Below, piece after piece: positions 25,551 to 34,002 of a stretch of DNA of 62,020 nucleotides. The stretch lies in assembly GCA_021776195.1 (NCBI GenBank), contig JAJFGK010000058.1:1-62020 (forward strand), given 5' to 3'. Position 1 is the first letter of the stretch, and each line of letters begins with the position of its first letter. The notes under the pieces were generated by a model. The model saw only the letters and a program-made list of their open reading frames with translations. It had not been told where the DNA came from and did no database searches. A program made the position numbers and the translations under genes. Origin of the DNA: Kiloniellaceae bacterium (GTDB lineage: Bacteria; Pseudomonadota; Alphaproteobacteria; Kiloniellales; Kiloniellaceae).

Positions 25551-26186
25551 TTAAGAGGCGGTGCGTCGCCAGACACCTCCTGGCTGCTTGCAGGCTGTGC
25601 TGTAATGGCGTTCCAACCGGCCAGCGATCGTGCCGGTCATTTGGTAATCGCGACAAAGACCGCCGCCGATCCGGCGGCTGGTCAGCGGCGTCAGCTGAAA
25701 CTCGTGGCCATCCGAATTGCTCCAGCCGATCTCGCGACCGTCGGTGACCTCCGAAAGGATGCCGCCGACACAGGCGTGATCGACCCGGTCCATCGCCGCC
25801 CCGAAGGTCCCCACGATCACCACGCCGACCGCAAAGCCGTCGACCAGGCCGATCCATTGTTCGTTGTCCGTGGTCGCGACCCGCGATCCGGTCAGCGCGC
25901 CGGCCCCGCCATCGAGCAGCGCCGCCATGACTTCCCGGTCGCAGCGTCCGCCCGCGAAGCTGTAGGGTGGGCTTACGAAAGTGACGGGGTGCAGTTGATC
26001 GTCCGTATCCAAATCGGCGCCCAAGGAGTTGATCTGATGGTAGTTTGCAATTTCATGGCTGATGCGAAGACCTTGGGCCGGCGCCGAGGCCGATGGGTCG
26101 GCCAGCGCGGCCGAAAGCGATGCGGCCAGCAGCGTCAGGGCCGCGCCGGCTCGCGCTATTGTCCTACAACTCGTCTGCATCGTCAT
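25551..26186 (-). CDS. Exported surface-antigen-like protein
   Basis: This 211-residue protein has a signal peptide (hydrophobic run about 14-28, cleavage near ALA-DP). The C-terminus GLCRDYQMTGTIAGRLERHY..ACKQPGGVW matches the tail of the bacterial surface antigen family (COG4520) seen in Rickettsia-like outer-membrane proteins. Four cysteines may form disulfides. ATG 26186 has GGGGAG six bases upstream; ATG 26180 is an alternative. Small exported proteins lie next to it on the same strand. Confidence 0.72.
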   Translation of the reverse strand: MTMQTSCRTIARAGAALTLLAASLSAALADPSASAPAQGLRISHEIANYHQINSLGADLDTDDQLHPVTFVSPPYSFAGGRCDREVMAALLDGGAGALTGSRVATTDNEQWIGLVDGFAVGVVIVGTFGAAMDRVDHACVGGILSEVTDGREIGWSNSDGHEFQLTPLTSRRIGGGLCRDYQMTGTIAGRLERHYSTACKQPGGVWRRTAS

Positions 26187-26256
26187 CGTCAACTCCCCAG
26201 CCCCGCGACATCGCGGGATACCCCTTTCCGGCAGTCTACTCGGTCCTGTCGATCAC

Positions 26257-26367
26257 CTATCCGGCACCGGCACCGGTCAAGACCCGCTGCTCGGTCGAAT
26301 TCAACCCGGAGCAGGCCGACAGGCCCAGTGTCGCGACCAAGAGCAGCGGTACATAAACCTTACTCAT
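26257..26367 (-). CDS. Very small lipoprotein with glycine-zipper start (36 aa)
   Basis: The frame encodes a 36-residue product: a signal peptide ending in the lipobox LSAC, then SGLNSTEQRVLTGAGAG and stop. This resembles the beginning of glycine-zipper lipoproteins, which usually continue with a longer Gly-rich membrane segment, so the protein may be a truncated or minimal form. A GGGAG Shine-Dalgarno precedes ATG 26367. Confidence 0.6.
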   Translation of the reverse strand: MSKVYVPLLLVATLGLSACSGLNSTEQRVLTGAGAG

Positions 26368-26443
26368 GCCTGTTCTCCCCGGTTCAAGCCTATTCGCCGA
26401 CCGCACTTTGGCCTCGACGCCTGGTGCGCCCGTGCCACAGACA

Positions 26444-26857
26444 TCAGTCACCGAAGAGACCGGTCTCGGCGGGCCGAAGAAGTTCGATCTCGTTGATCGA
26501 CGTCCTCAGGGAGTCGGCGGCCACCAGATGCCATGCATGATCCTTGGCCAGAGACTCCAGCGAATGCTCGGTCACCTGAAGCCCACCGGGCTTTACCGAC
26601 AAGATCATAGGTCCTCCCGAACCGCTTCCTTCCATCGTCTGACCGGACGAGGCAAAGAGCGCACCGAAGGCACGCCATCGCGTCTCCTGGTCCAGGTCGC
26701 GCGCGCCGACTTTGCCGACCCAGCTGTCATCGTCCAGGCTACCGATCCGAGTCGAGTCGGCGAAAGCACCCGAGATCTGACCCGACAGGAGAAGGACGCC
26801 GACAGCGATGAGGCAGCTTCTAATCGGCGTTGCTAGTTTCTTGTTGGCCTCGAACAT
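26444..26857 (-). CDS. Small exported protein, unknown function
   Basis: This 137-residue protein begins MFEANKKLATPIRSCLIA and has a clear signal peptide with cleavage near AFA-DS. The mature part contains DDSWVGKVGARDLDQE and no cysteines, and I recognise no family. The ATG directly follows a seven-T tract, with a GGGG sequence seven bases upstream as the only ribosome-binding candidate. It is the first of three small exported genes on this strand. Confidence 0.65.
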   Translation of the reverse strand: MFEANKKLATPIRSCLIAVGVLLLSGQISGAFADSTRIGSLDDDSWVGKVGARDLDQETRWRAFGALFASSGQTMEGSGSGGPMILSVKPGGLQVTEHSLESLAKDHAWHLVAADSLRTSINEIELLRPAETGLFGD

Positions 26858-27363
26858 AAAAAAACCCCGCGGTACGGTTCAGCCCGAGATCCCCGCTCGG
26901 GCGCCTCTGTTGATTGAAAGCTAAAGGCATCTCTGTTGCTTCGCTGCACAGAGGCTGTGACATCTCTGTGACGGCGCGAATGACCGCTTTATCTGGTAGC
27001 CCGCCGGCGATGGAGCGCAAGACCTGGGAGTAGGACCGGGCGATCCTGTGGATAACGCCGGCCAAGGCGGGTCCTTCGATCGGCGCCCTACGAAAGCGGC
27101 GCGGCCGGCTAATACCGTTGCAGCAAGCCCGGGCAAGAGCCCCCGCGATCCAGCGCCGTCACCGGCCCGGGACCGGCGATCTCCCGCTGCACCAGCGCCA
27201 CCGGATCCGGGGTCAGTTTCATGCCAGCATCACCTGCCAGGGACTGTCATCAGGCACCGCCGTGGCGGGCGGCCGCGGCCTAGCGGGTCTTTGCCGGGCC
27301 GACAGCGGCGATGCTAGATTGGCTGCCGTAGTCGCCCCCAGGTCCAATCACGAGGAGAGCGCC
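26858..27363. other. Gene-poor interval with a hairpin and one tiny ORF
   Basis: No confident gene lies in these 506 bases. A hairpin of GCCCGAG and CTCGGGC (26882-26902) lies just upstream of the small exported gene. A 37-codon minus-strand frame at 27109-27222 starts MKLTPDPVAL and has AGGTGA eight bases before its ATG; it may be a small gene or the stump of a larger one. The right end holds the GAGGAGAG ribosome-binding site of the cupin gene. Confidence 0.45.
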
Positions 27364-27855
27364 ATGAGCAAGATCGATGCCCCGGCGGTGGTCGCCACCG
27401 GGCTTCCCGAACAGCGCGGCAGCGGCTATCCCAGCCCCTTCGACGAGCCCTGTCGCGACCGCTCGAAGTGGGCGCTGGGCGATGCCTTCGGCCTGAAGGA
27501 TTTCGGCGTCAATCTGGTAACCCTGAACCCGGGTGCCTGGTCGGCCCAGCGTCACTGGCACAGCCACGAGGACGAGTTGGTCTATGTCCTATCCGGCAGC
27601 CCGACCCTGGTCACCGACGCCGGCGAGACGGCCCTGGCGCCCGGTATGACCGCTGGATTTCGCGCTGGCGCGCAGGACGGCCATCACCTGGTCAACCGCA
27701 CCGACCAGCCGGTCACCTATCTGGAAATCGGCAGCCGCAAGCTCGACGACGACTGCCACTACCCCGATGCGGATTTGCAGATCCTGAAGGGCGCCCGGGG
27801 CGGCTGGTTCAGCCACCTGGACGGCACGCCCTACCCGCGCGACGGCGACGACTGA
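27364..27855 (+). CDS. Cupin-domain protein
   Basis: This 163-residue single-domain cupin shows WHSHEDELVYVLSG, the first cupin metal motif, and the second around GHHLVNRT. Proteins of this layout are often annotated as transcriptional-regulator-like cupins or sugar-binding and isomerase-type enzymes. The ATG has a GAGGAGAG Shine-Dalgarno. It ends six bases before the nitroreductase gene, so the two are likely one operon. The substrate is unknown. Confidence 0.85.
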   Translation: MSKIDAPAVVATGLPEQRGSGYPSPFDEPCRDRSKWALGDAFGLKDFGVNLVTLNPGAWSAQRHWHSHEDELVYVLSGSPTLVTDAGETALAPGMTAGFRAGAQDGHHLVNRTDQPVTYLEIGSRKLDDDCHYPDADLQILKGARGGWFSHLDGTPYPRDGDD

Positions 27856-27860
27856 GCCCC

Positions 27861-28538
27861 ATGACCGCCTACAGACCCCTCCCCTTCGCCGGACTGCCAA
27901 CCCATCACGCCGCCACGATGGCCGACCGGGCCGCGGCCTTCCAGGCCCTCATGGCGACCCGACGCACGATCCGCGACTTTGCCGCAACGCCGGTCCCCAG
28001 AGCGGTGATCGAAGCGGCGGTGCTGACGGCCGGCACGGCGCCCTCCGGCGCCAACAAGCAGCCGTGGCACTTCGCCGTCGTCGGCAACCCGGCGATCAAA
28101 CGCGAGATCCGCCAGGCCGCCGAGGCCGAGGAGCGCGCCTTTTACGCCGGCAAGGGCGGCGCGGTTTGGCTGAAGGACCTGGAGCCGCTCGGCACCGACC
28201 CGGCCAAGCCTTTTCTGGAGACCGCGCCCTGGCTGATCGTCGTCTTCCAGAAAAACCACGATCTCGATCCCGCGACCGGCGCGCGCATCAAGCACTACTA
28301 CATCCAGGAGTCGGTGGGGCTCGCCAGCGGCTTCCTGATCGCCGCCCTGCACAACGCGGGCCTCGCCACCCTGACCCACACCCCCAGCCCCATGGGCTTC
28401 CTGCGCGACCTGCTCGGCCGCCCCAAGAGCGAACGCGCGGTCATGATCGTGGTGACCGGCCACGCCGCGCCGGACGCGACGGTGCCGCGGGCGGCCTTAC
28501 AGAAGAAACCCCTGGGGGAGATCTCGAGCTGGGTTTAG
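27861..28538 (+). CDS. Nitroreductase-fold flavoprotein, iodotyrosine-deiodinase-like
   Basis: This 225-residue FMN protein of the nitroreductase superfamily resembles iodotyrosine deiodinase rather than drug-type nitroreductases. RRTIRDF and APSGANKQPWHF are typical flavin-binding strings, and HYYIQESVGLASG with THTPSPMGF matches deiodinase relatives. E91, Y95 and K116 have the same spacing as human IYD E157, Y161 and K182, which grip the substrate zwitterion. Bacterial homologues are known; reductive dehalogenation of halotyrosine is therefore possible. It follows the cupin gene by six bases. Confidence 0.85.
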   Translation: MTAYRPLPFAGLPTHHAATMADRAAAFQALMATRRTIRDFAATPVPRAVIEAAVLTAGTAPSGANKQPWHFAVVGNPAIKREIRQAAEAEERAFYAGKGGAVWLKDLEPLGTDPAKPFLETAPWLIVVFQKNHDLDPATGARIKHYYIQESVGLASGFLIAALHNAGLATLTHTPSPMGFLRDLLGRPKSERAVMIVVTGHAAPDATVPRAALQKKPLGEISSWV

Positions 28539-28586
28539 GCGAACCAGCGAAGATCGACAGGGAGACCACCGAGAAGACATCGAGAT

Positions 28587-28622
28587 CACAGAGGTTGTAT
28601 TCTCTTCTCCGTGGCCTCTGTG
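28587..28622. repeat. Short inverted repeat between convergent genes
   Basis: CACAGAGG (28587-28594) and CCTCTGTG (28615-28622) form an eight-base stem with a 20-base loop. It lies between the convergent nitroreductase and amidotransferase genes and could be a bidirectional termination hairpin or a dispersed palindromic repeat; no T-tract follows. Confidence 0.4.
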
Positions 28623-28667
28623 GCTACTCCGTTGTCTCTGAGGCGCTCGGCCTGTCGGCCCCGCTCT

Positions 28668-29372
28668 TCACCGCCTGGCGAGGGCGACGAAATTCTCGAT
28701 CACGCGGGTGCCGTCGGGGTGGTCGCGGTAGGCGGCGGCCAGGTCGGGGCGGGTCGGCGCCCAGGAAATCGCCAGGCCGTGGGCATCGGCCTCGGGATGG
28801 AACTGGACCGAGTACCAGTTGCCGCCATAGTCGAGCGCCGCCGCCGGCAGGCGGTCGGTCGCGGCCAGGATCCGGGCGCCCGCGGGCGGCGCGGCGACCT
28901 GTTCGAAGTTGGCAAAGTGGAAGGTGGCGGGATCGGTCAGCCCGGCGAAAAGCGGCGCGGCGCGACCGGCCTCGGTCAGGCCGACCGAATGGGTGCCGGC
29001 AATCGGCGCCTCGGCGACGCCGGTGACCGCGGCGCCGGCAAACTGGCTCAGCAGTTGGTGGCCGCCGCAGATCCCGAGCAGCGGTTTGTCCGCCGCCCGC
29101 AGTTCGCCGAACCAGGCCAAGAGCGCGCGCTGCCAGGGAAAGTCGTCGTGGACCGAGTTGTAGCTGCCGCCCAGGATGAAGGCGTCGGCACTGGCCGGGT
29201 CGGGAATGGCCTCGCCGTGAGAGACCCGTGCCCCGCCTATTTCGACGTCCGCCAGGTAGCCGAAACGCCCGCGGATCCAGGCGCATTCATCATCGCCGCC
29301 TGGCAGGTCCGCATAGACCGATGCATCGTAGGTTCCCGGTTCGCCGAGAATCGACAGATAGCAGAGACGCAT
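28668..29372 (-). CDS. Class I glutamine-amidotransferase-like protein
   Basis: This 234-residue protein has the class I GATase catalytic set: C102 in GICGGHQLL, H192 and E194 in QFHPEAD. It lacks the synthetase domain of GMP synthase, so it belongs to the stand-alone GMP-synthase-like amidotransferases, often linked to gamma-glutamyl or polyamine degradation. The family also contains inactive relatives, but the catalytic residues look intact. Context gives no pathway. Confidence 0.86.
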   Translation of the reverse strand: MRLCYLSILGEPGTYDASVYADLPGGDDECAWIRGRFGYLADVEIGGARVSHGEAIPDPASADAFILGGSYNSVHDDFPWQRALLAWFGELRAADKPLLGICGGHQLLSQFAGAAVTGVAEAPIAGTHSVGLTEAGRAAPLFAGLTDPATFHFANFEQVAAPPAGARILAATDRLPAAALDYGGNWYSVQFHPEADAHGLAISWAPTRPDLAAAYRDHPDGTRVIENFVALARR

Positions 29373-29469
29373 CGCCGGTCATCCTTTCCGGACCGCAAGA
29401 TCAAACTGTGTGAATTTCGGGACCGAGGGTGCAGCGCGGCAGCGCGGCGCCCGCGCCACGCGGGACGTG

Positions 29470-29520
29470 AAACAAAACCCCGGTCCAGCCAGCCCGGCCT
29501 CGGCCCGGCCGCCCCCGGGG
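29470..29520 (-). terminator. Candidate intrinsic terminator of the cold-shock gene
   Basis: On the minus strand, CCCCGG pairs with CCGGGG around a GC-rich imperfect stem and is followed at once by TTTTGTTT. It lies about 50 bases past the cold-shock stop codon. Confidence 0.55.
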
Positions 29521-29570
29521 CATGACCCCCGACGGACCTCGGGTCTTCACGAAGCCAGCCGGTGCGACGC

Positions 29571-29780
29571 CTAGTCGACCAGCTTCAAGTTCTCAGCGGC
29601 GGTTTTGCCGTTGCGCTGAGGGACCAGTTCGAACTCGACCTGCATGCCTTCGTCAAGGGCCGGCAAACCGGAACTCTGCACCGCGGAAATATGCACAAAG
29701 GCATCGGGACCGCCATCATCGGGCTTGATGAAACCGTACCCCTTTTGGGTGTTGAACCATTTAACGGTACCTTTCGCCAT
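29571..29780 (-). CDS. cspA: Cold-shock domain protein
   Basis: The 69-residue single cold-shock domain has RNP1 (KGYGFI) and RNP2 (VFVHI-like DAFVHIS) motifs for single-stranded nucleic-acid binding. Length and sequence are typical of CspA/CspE-type proteins, which act as RNA chaperones. An AGGGA Shine-Dalgarno precedes the ATG. The long gene-free leader to 30247 may contain its promoter and an extended 5' untranslated region, as in other csp genes. Which csp paralogue it is cannot be told. Confidence 0.95.
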   Translation of the reverse strand: MAKGTVKWFNTQKGYGFIKPDDGGPDAFVHISAVQSSGLPALDEGMQVEFELVPQRNGKTAAENLKLVD

Positions 29781-30247
29781 CGCGTCGTCCCTTTCCCGGG
29801 TCTTCTACTCCGCCGCGCGGGCGGCGACCTGCTGTTGCATCAGTCTAAAACGTTCTACGGTCTCAAGGGTCGTTGGCTGCCAAGGCCCTGACGAACAATC
29901 CCAAACGCCAGTTGTTGCAAGCCTTTCTCCCTCGCGGACCGGTCCTCACCGCAGCGCCGCCATACCGCTCTGCGAACGGGCTGACGGCCCTTAAGCGTAC
30001 CCTTCAAGACCCCAAAAAGTAAAGAGACCGCGGCCGGGGCGGCCGAGGCGTCCGGATCGGGTTCGGTGCGCTCGACCGCAGCGCAACCTCAAGGCGCGTC
30101 ACAGCTTTCTCACGGCCTTCACGCACCTAAGTCACAGGCCACCGGTCAATCTGCGGGAACGACCCAAAAGAAGTGCAACCGGCAGCCGCAGCGCCGCCGC
30201 AAGCGCCTGATCCGGGGCAGGGAAACCTGAATGAGGACTGTGCCTTC
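29781..30247. other. Gene-free divergent leader region
   Basis: These 467 bases separate the cold-shock gene from the MlaC-like gene. I see no convincing coding frame. The interval should contain the two divergent promoters, but no clear -35/-10 pair or stable hairpin stands out. Confidence 0.5.
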
Positions 30248-30928
30248 ATGAGACATTTACCGATGCCGTCACGGCACCTCGGTCCCGAGCGAACGGCCTC
30301 CAAGGGGAGCGGGCTCGCTTATTCGTTCCTCTTCACCTGGATGTTCGTGGTGCTGATGCTTTTAGCCTCCAGCCTGCAGGCCCGCGCCGCCGAGGCCTCG
30401 CCGTCCGAGTTTTTGATGCAGCTACGCGACCGCGTCGTCGCTCAGTTGGCCGAACAGGGAATCTCCGACAGCGATCGCGAGAAGCGTTTCAAGGCCCTAC
30501 TGCGCGAGAGCTTCGACATGGAAGGCGTGGCCCGCTTCGTGGCCGGGACGAGTTGGAAAGAGGCCGGCGCCGTGGAACAGGAGGCCTTCACCGCGGCCTT
30601 CGAGCAGAGCATCGTCCGGCGGTTCCTTCCTCTGCTCAGCGACAGCAAGGGCAACCGCATTACCTTCGACGACGCGACACAAGAGAGCGGAGGCAAGATC
30701 TTGCAGGTCAAGGCATCGGTGCAGCGCAGCGATGGCAATGCCACGGAACTGCTCTGGCGCCTGCGCCGGAGCGAGGACAGCTACCGCATTCTCGACCTTT
30801 CGGCACAGGGTATCTCCATGGCCATCACCCTGCGCGACGAATACGCCTCGGTGCTGAAGTCCAACGGTGGCGACCTGGGCGCATTGGCCAAGATGCTCCA
30901 GAAGAAAACTGATTCGACCAAGGGTTAA
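30248..30928 (+). CDS. MlaC/Ttg2D-family phospholipid-binding periplasmic protein
   Basis: The 226-residue exported protein has an uncleaved-looking N-terminal stretch, then a hydrophobic signal core (about 24-45) ending near ARA-AE. The mature part follows the Ttg2D/MlaC pattern: RFKALLRESFDMEGVARFVAG, then a lipid-cradle domain ending in LSAQGISMAITLRDEY. MlaC carries phospholipids between outer and inner membrane. Here no mlaD, E or F gene is adjacent, so it may be a stand-alone homologue. ATG 30248 was chosen; 30263 is also possible. Confidence 0.85.
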   Translation: MRHLPMPSRHLGPERTASKGSGLAYSFLFTWMFVVLMLLASSLQARAAEASPSEFLMQLRDRVVAQLAEQGISDSDREKRFKALLRESFDMEGVARFVAGTSWKEAGAVEQEAFTAAFEQSIVRRFLPLLSDSKGNRITFDDATQESGGKILQVKASVQRSDGNATELLWRLRRSEDSYRILDLSAQGISMAITLRDEYASVLKSNGGDLGALAKMLQKKTDSTKG

Positions 30929-31175
30929 ACCCTTCTCGGACCGGCCGGGCGGCGGCGACCCGCCCGTCGCCGCAACCTGGTCGCAAGCAATTGCATTTGC
31001 GTCGAAAAGCGACCACGGGGGCGGATTCTGGACACCCTGCGGCGCAGTCCGCTGTGGTTGAGTTTCGAATCAAGGATTCGACATTCGCGTCGGAATTGCT
31101 ATGATCTCGACGCCGACAAGAGATCGTTCCACGAAGCGGTCGATCGAGGCCAATAAATTGGGGGAGACGAGAGCA

Positions 31176-31469
31176 GTGGAGAGTCGACGCACTTTTGGCA
31201 TGGCTTTGCGAACCGAACGCCTGCGTCGCGGCCTGACCCGCGACCAGTTCGGGAAATTGGTCGATATGACGCCCGAGGCGCTGGAAGATCTGGAGCGGGG
31301 ACGCGGCCCGGTTTCGGTCTCCGAACTGTTTCAGATCGGCCGGATTTTCGAGACCACGGACGCCCCGGCCTTCGAGGCTCCGACCTTCGAGAATGACAAT
31401 CCCCTCCACGCCCCCGCGCCCGATACCGCGGACTTTCTGGCCCATCTCCGGGAATACAAAAAGAACTAG
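31176..31469 (+). CDS. Small Xre-type helix-turn-helix protein
   Basis: The 97-residue product has an N-terminal HTH_3 domain (MALRTERLRRGLTRDQFGKL, then a recognition helix ending ERGRGPVS) and an acidic tail. GTG 31176 was preferred because GGGGGAG lies just upstream; the frame is also open from ATG 31101, which would add 25 residues. It stands between the MlaC-like and PLP genes. Whether it regulates either of them cannot be told. Confidence 0.75.
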   Translation: MESRRTFGMALRTERLRRGLTRDQFGKLVDMTPEALEDLERGRGPVSVSELFQIGRIFETTDAPAFEAPTFENDNPLHAPAPDTADFLAHLREYKKN

Positions 31470-31490
31470 GACGGCCCGATCGGACACCGC

Positions 31491-31590
31491 CCGGTCATTC
31501 CCCCGGGTCCGGCGTTTCCCTAGTCCCGGCATCCCCCTGGGCGCTGCACTTCCTTGAGCCGGTCATTCCCCTGGACCCGGCGTTCCCCTG
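31491..31590. repeat. Direct repeat of a GC-rich 31-base unit
   Basis: CCGGTCATTCCCC starts two copies at 31491 and 31559 that match at about 27 of 31 positions and continue with CCGGCGTT. A degraded third unit (CCCGGCATCCCCCTGG) lies between. It occupies the leader of the PLP decarboxylase. Confidence 0.6.
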
Positions 31591-31670
31591 GCCGGCCCGC
31601 GCGCCTATAGTGGACCTTTGGCTCAATTCGGGGCCGGCCAAGCAAGGGCCAAGCACAGGGGGTACTTCGC

Positions 31671-32927
31671 ATGCGGTTGCCGGAAAAGGGGCGCAGCCTG
31701 TTTCGATTGAAAGAGGAGCTGGCCGCGCGCGGCCAGGACGACGCCAGATGGCGCGACGGCCGGACCGCGCTCTACGTGTTCAACGCCGGCCCCGAGGTCG
31801 CCCAGGTCCAAAAGGAGGCCTACAGCCTCTATATGTCCGAGAACGGCCTGGCGCCCCACGCCTTTCCCAGCCTGCGGTCCATGGAGGAGGAGGTCGTCGG
31901 CTTCTCCCTCGACCTGCTCCACGCCCCTGAAGGCGCCGCCGGCTCGCTCACCTCGGGCGGCAGCGAATCGATCTTTCTCGCCCTCAAGACCCTGCGCGAT
32001 CATGCCCGGGCGGAGGGCCGGACCGGGCGGGGCGAGCGTCCCGTTATCGTTGCGCCCTTCTCGGCCCATCCCGCCTTCGACAAGGCGGCCGCCCTGCTCG
32101 ATCTGGAAATCCGCCGGGTCCCGGTCGCCGCCGACTACCGCGCCGACGTCGCCGCCATGGCCGATGCAATCGAGCCTGCGACCATCGGCCCAGGGACCAT
32201 CGGCCTGGTCGGCTCGGCGCCCTGCTTTCCCTTTGGCGTGATCGACGACATCGAGGCCTTGGGCGCCCTCGCCGAACGCCACGGCCTCTGGCTCCATGTC
32301 GATGCCTGCGTCGGCGGCTACCTCGCGCCCTTCGCCCAGATGAACGGCGCCGGCCTGGCGCCCTTCGACTTCGCCGTGCCGGCGGTCAAGTCGATCTCAG
32401 CCGACCTGCACAAGTACGGCTACGCGGCCAAGGGCGCCTCCTGCCTGATGCTGCGCGAGGAGGCGCTGAAGGCCCACATGATCTTCCAGTTCGACGCCTG
32501 GCCCTGCGGCACCATGATCACGCCGACCATGGCCGGCACCCGGCCGGGCGGCGCCATCGCCGCGGCCTGGGCGGTGATGAACTTCCTCGGCATCGAGGGC
32601 TACCGCGACAAGCAGGGCCAGGTCACCGAGGCCCGCGAGAAGCTGCAGCAGGGCGTGACCGACCTGGGCTTTTCCGTGCTGGGCGACCCCAAGCTGGGGC
32701 TCATGGCCTACGGCCGCGACGACCTCGACATCGCCGCCGTCTGGCAGGTGCTGCGCGGGCGCGGCTGGGTCACCGCCATGACCCGAACCCCGCCCGCGAT
32801 CCACCTGATGCTGAGCCCGGTCCACGCCACCCTCTGGCAGGATTACCTGGCCGACCTGGAAGACGCCCGCGACGCCGTCCTGGCCGGCGAGGCGGTGAGC
32901 GCGCCGGAGGCGGTGCGCTACAGTTGA
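31671..32927 (+). CDS. PLP-dependent decarboxylase/lyase (sphingosine-1-phosphate-lyase-like, group II)
   Basis: This 418-residue fold-type I enzyme resembles bacterial sphingosine-1-phosphate lyase and group II amino-acid decarboxylases. PLP binding is seen at TSGGSES (residues 94-100), H133 (AHPAFDKA), D211 in HVDACVGG and the Schiff-base lysine K248 (SADLHKYGYA). The ATG has AGGGGG upstream. No sphingolipid gene is nearby, so the true substrate may be a different amine, such as a phosphorylated amino alcohol or an amino acid. Confidence 0.86.
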   Translation: MRLPEKGRSLFRLKEELAARGQDDARWRDGRTALYVFNAGPEVAQVQKEAYSLYMSENGLAPHAFPSLRSMEEEVVGFSLDLLHAPEGAAGSLTSGGSESIFLALKTLRDHARAEGRTGRGERPVIVAPFSAHPAFDKAAALLDLEIRRVPVAADYRADVAAMADAIEPATIGPGTIGLVGSAPCFPFGVIDDIEALGALAERHGLWLHVDACVGGYLAPFAQMNGAGLAPFDFAVPAVKSISADLHKYGYAAKGASCLMLREEALKAHMIFQFDAWPCGTMITPTMAGTRPGGAIAAAWAVMNFLGIEGYRDKQGQVTEAREKLQQGVTDLGFSVLGDPKLGLMAYGRDDLDIAAVWQVLRGRGWVTAMTRTPPAIHLMLSPVHATLWQDYLADLEDARDAVLAGEAVSAPEAVRYS

Positions 32928-33392
32928 GGGGGGTGCGGGCCGCCATGCGCCCTCCCCCAGCAACCGAGGCTTCGAAGCGGCGGTGAAGCTCGCGGTAATC
33001 TCGCTGATGCGACTGTAAGGCCAAGTTTATGGTCGCCTCAAGTTCCCGTTCCATTCCAGACACATCCCGGCATGGCAATTGCGTCAGTGGTCCAAGAATT
33101 GAGATAACTCATGCAATCCGAGAACATAACGCTTGATCCAAAGGGGATTAACCGCCCTGGACGATCAGGCCGCTGTGCTCCGGGGCTACGTGGACTTCGC
33201 CTTAATCATCGATCTCAGTTCTCAACTTCATTGCCAGCACTGCGGCAGTCAATAAGCTACTTCTTTCGATGTTCGCCGGGCTGCAGGGTATCCGGCGGCA
33301 CGTTGAAGCACGCAATGGCAAGTGTGGTACGCAACCTAAAAATAGGTTACCACAGTGATCTAAGAACTCATAAATCCGTGTGGGACAACTCA
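32928..33392. other. Junction into AT-rich island, no confident gene
   Basis: The GC content falls through this interval. A long in-frame extension (to 33111) of the following membrane gene exists, but it lacks membrane character and a ribosome-binding site, so it is probably not translated. No direct repeat matching the tRNA end at 34503 was seen. Confidence 0.5.
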
Positions 33393-33974
33393 ATGAGTAT
33401 CGAAGGGTCTAGCATTACTATTATAGACCACATTTCGGCTTGGTCAGCGTTAGTCGGATTTTTACTGATAGCTGCAGACCAACTCATCGGAAAATCACGA
33501 AGAGAGGCGGTAAAAGAAAAAGTTGGAGAGTGGTGGCTGCAAATTTCAAGCACGACATACACAGGCTTACTGTCAAAAGATGCCGACAGGATTTACTCCT
33601 TCTTGTCAAAATTATTTGGAAAGCAGCCTTTTTCCATAAAATTCATCTCATATGCATTATTATGTAGTGTTATATTGACATTTTCTACAACCTGTTTAGT
33701 GATATATATTGTCGAATACTTATCATCATCAATATTTAGTTTCGATCTAATCGCATGGAATATATCTATGTGGCCAATTTATGTAGTAAATGCCACCTTG
33801 GACTGGGCATCTTTGCTCGCAACATTCTATTTGCTGGACAGAATGCGAAAGAGCACCTCTATTTGGAGTATATGCAATTATATTACAATTGATATCATTG
33901 TAACAATATTGATTTGCTTGTCTATCGGGGTATTTATAGCTCATTGGCTCGGTTACCCGAAATTCCTGAATTGA
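33393..33974 (+). CDS. Small membrane protein of AT-rich island, unknown function
   Basis: This 193-residue protein has about four hydrophobic helices (near 10-30, 80-110, 115-145 and 160-190) with a basic loop between the first two. Codons are strongly AT-biased, unlike the surrounding genes, and the composition change supports horizontal acquisition. The ATG has GGGA seven bases upstream. The 97-residue membrane protein follows 28 bases later, so the two form an operon. I recognise no family. Toxin, immunity or phage-defence roles are only guesses. Confidence 0.65.
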   Translation: MSIEGSSITIIDHISAWSALVGFLLIAADQLIGKSRREAVKEKVGEWWLQISSTTYTGLLSKDADRIYSFLSKLFGKQPFSIKFISYALLCSVILTFSTTCLVIYIVEYLSSSIFSFDLIAWNISMWPIYVVNATLDWASLLATFYLLDRMRKSTSIWSICNYITIDIIVTILICLSIGVFIAHWLGYPKFLN

Positions 33975-34002
33975 GTATTTTAATTTTACCTAGGATCGAA
34001 CT

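Noticed and set aside
33111..33392. N-terminal extension of the first island membrane gene
   Set aside because: The extension lacks hydrophobic character and a ribosome-binding site, whereas ATG 33393 has GGGA in place and starts just before the first helix.
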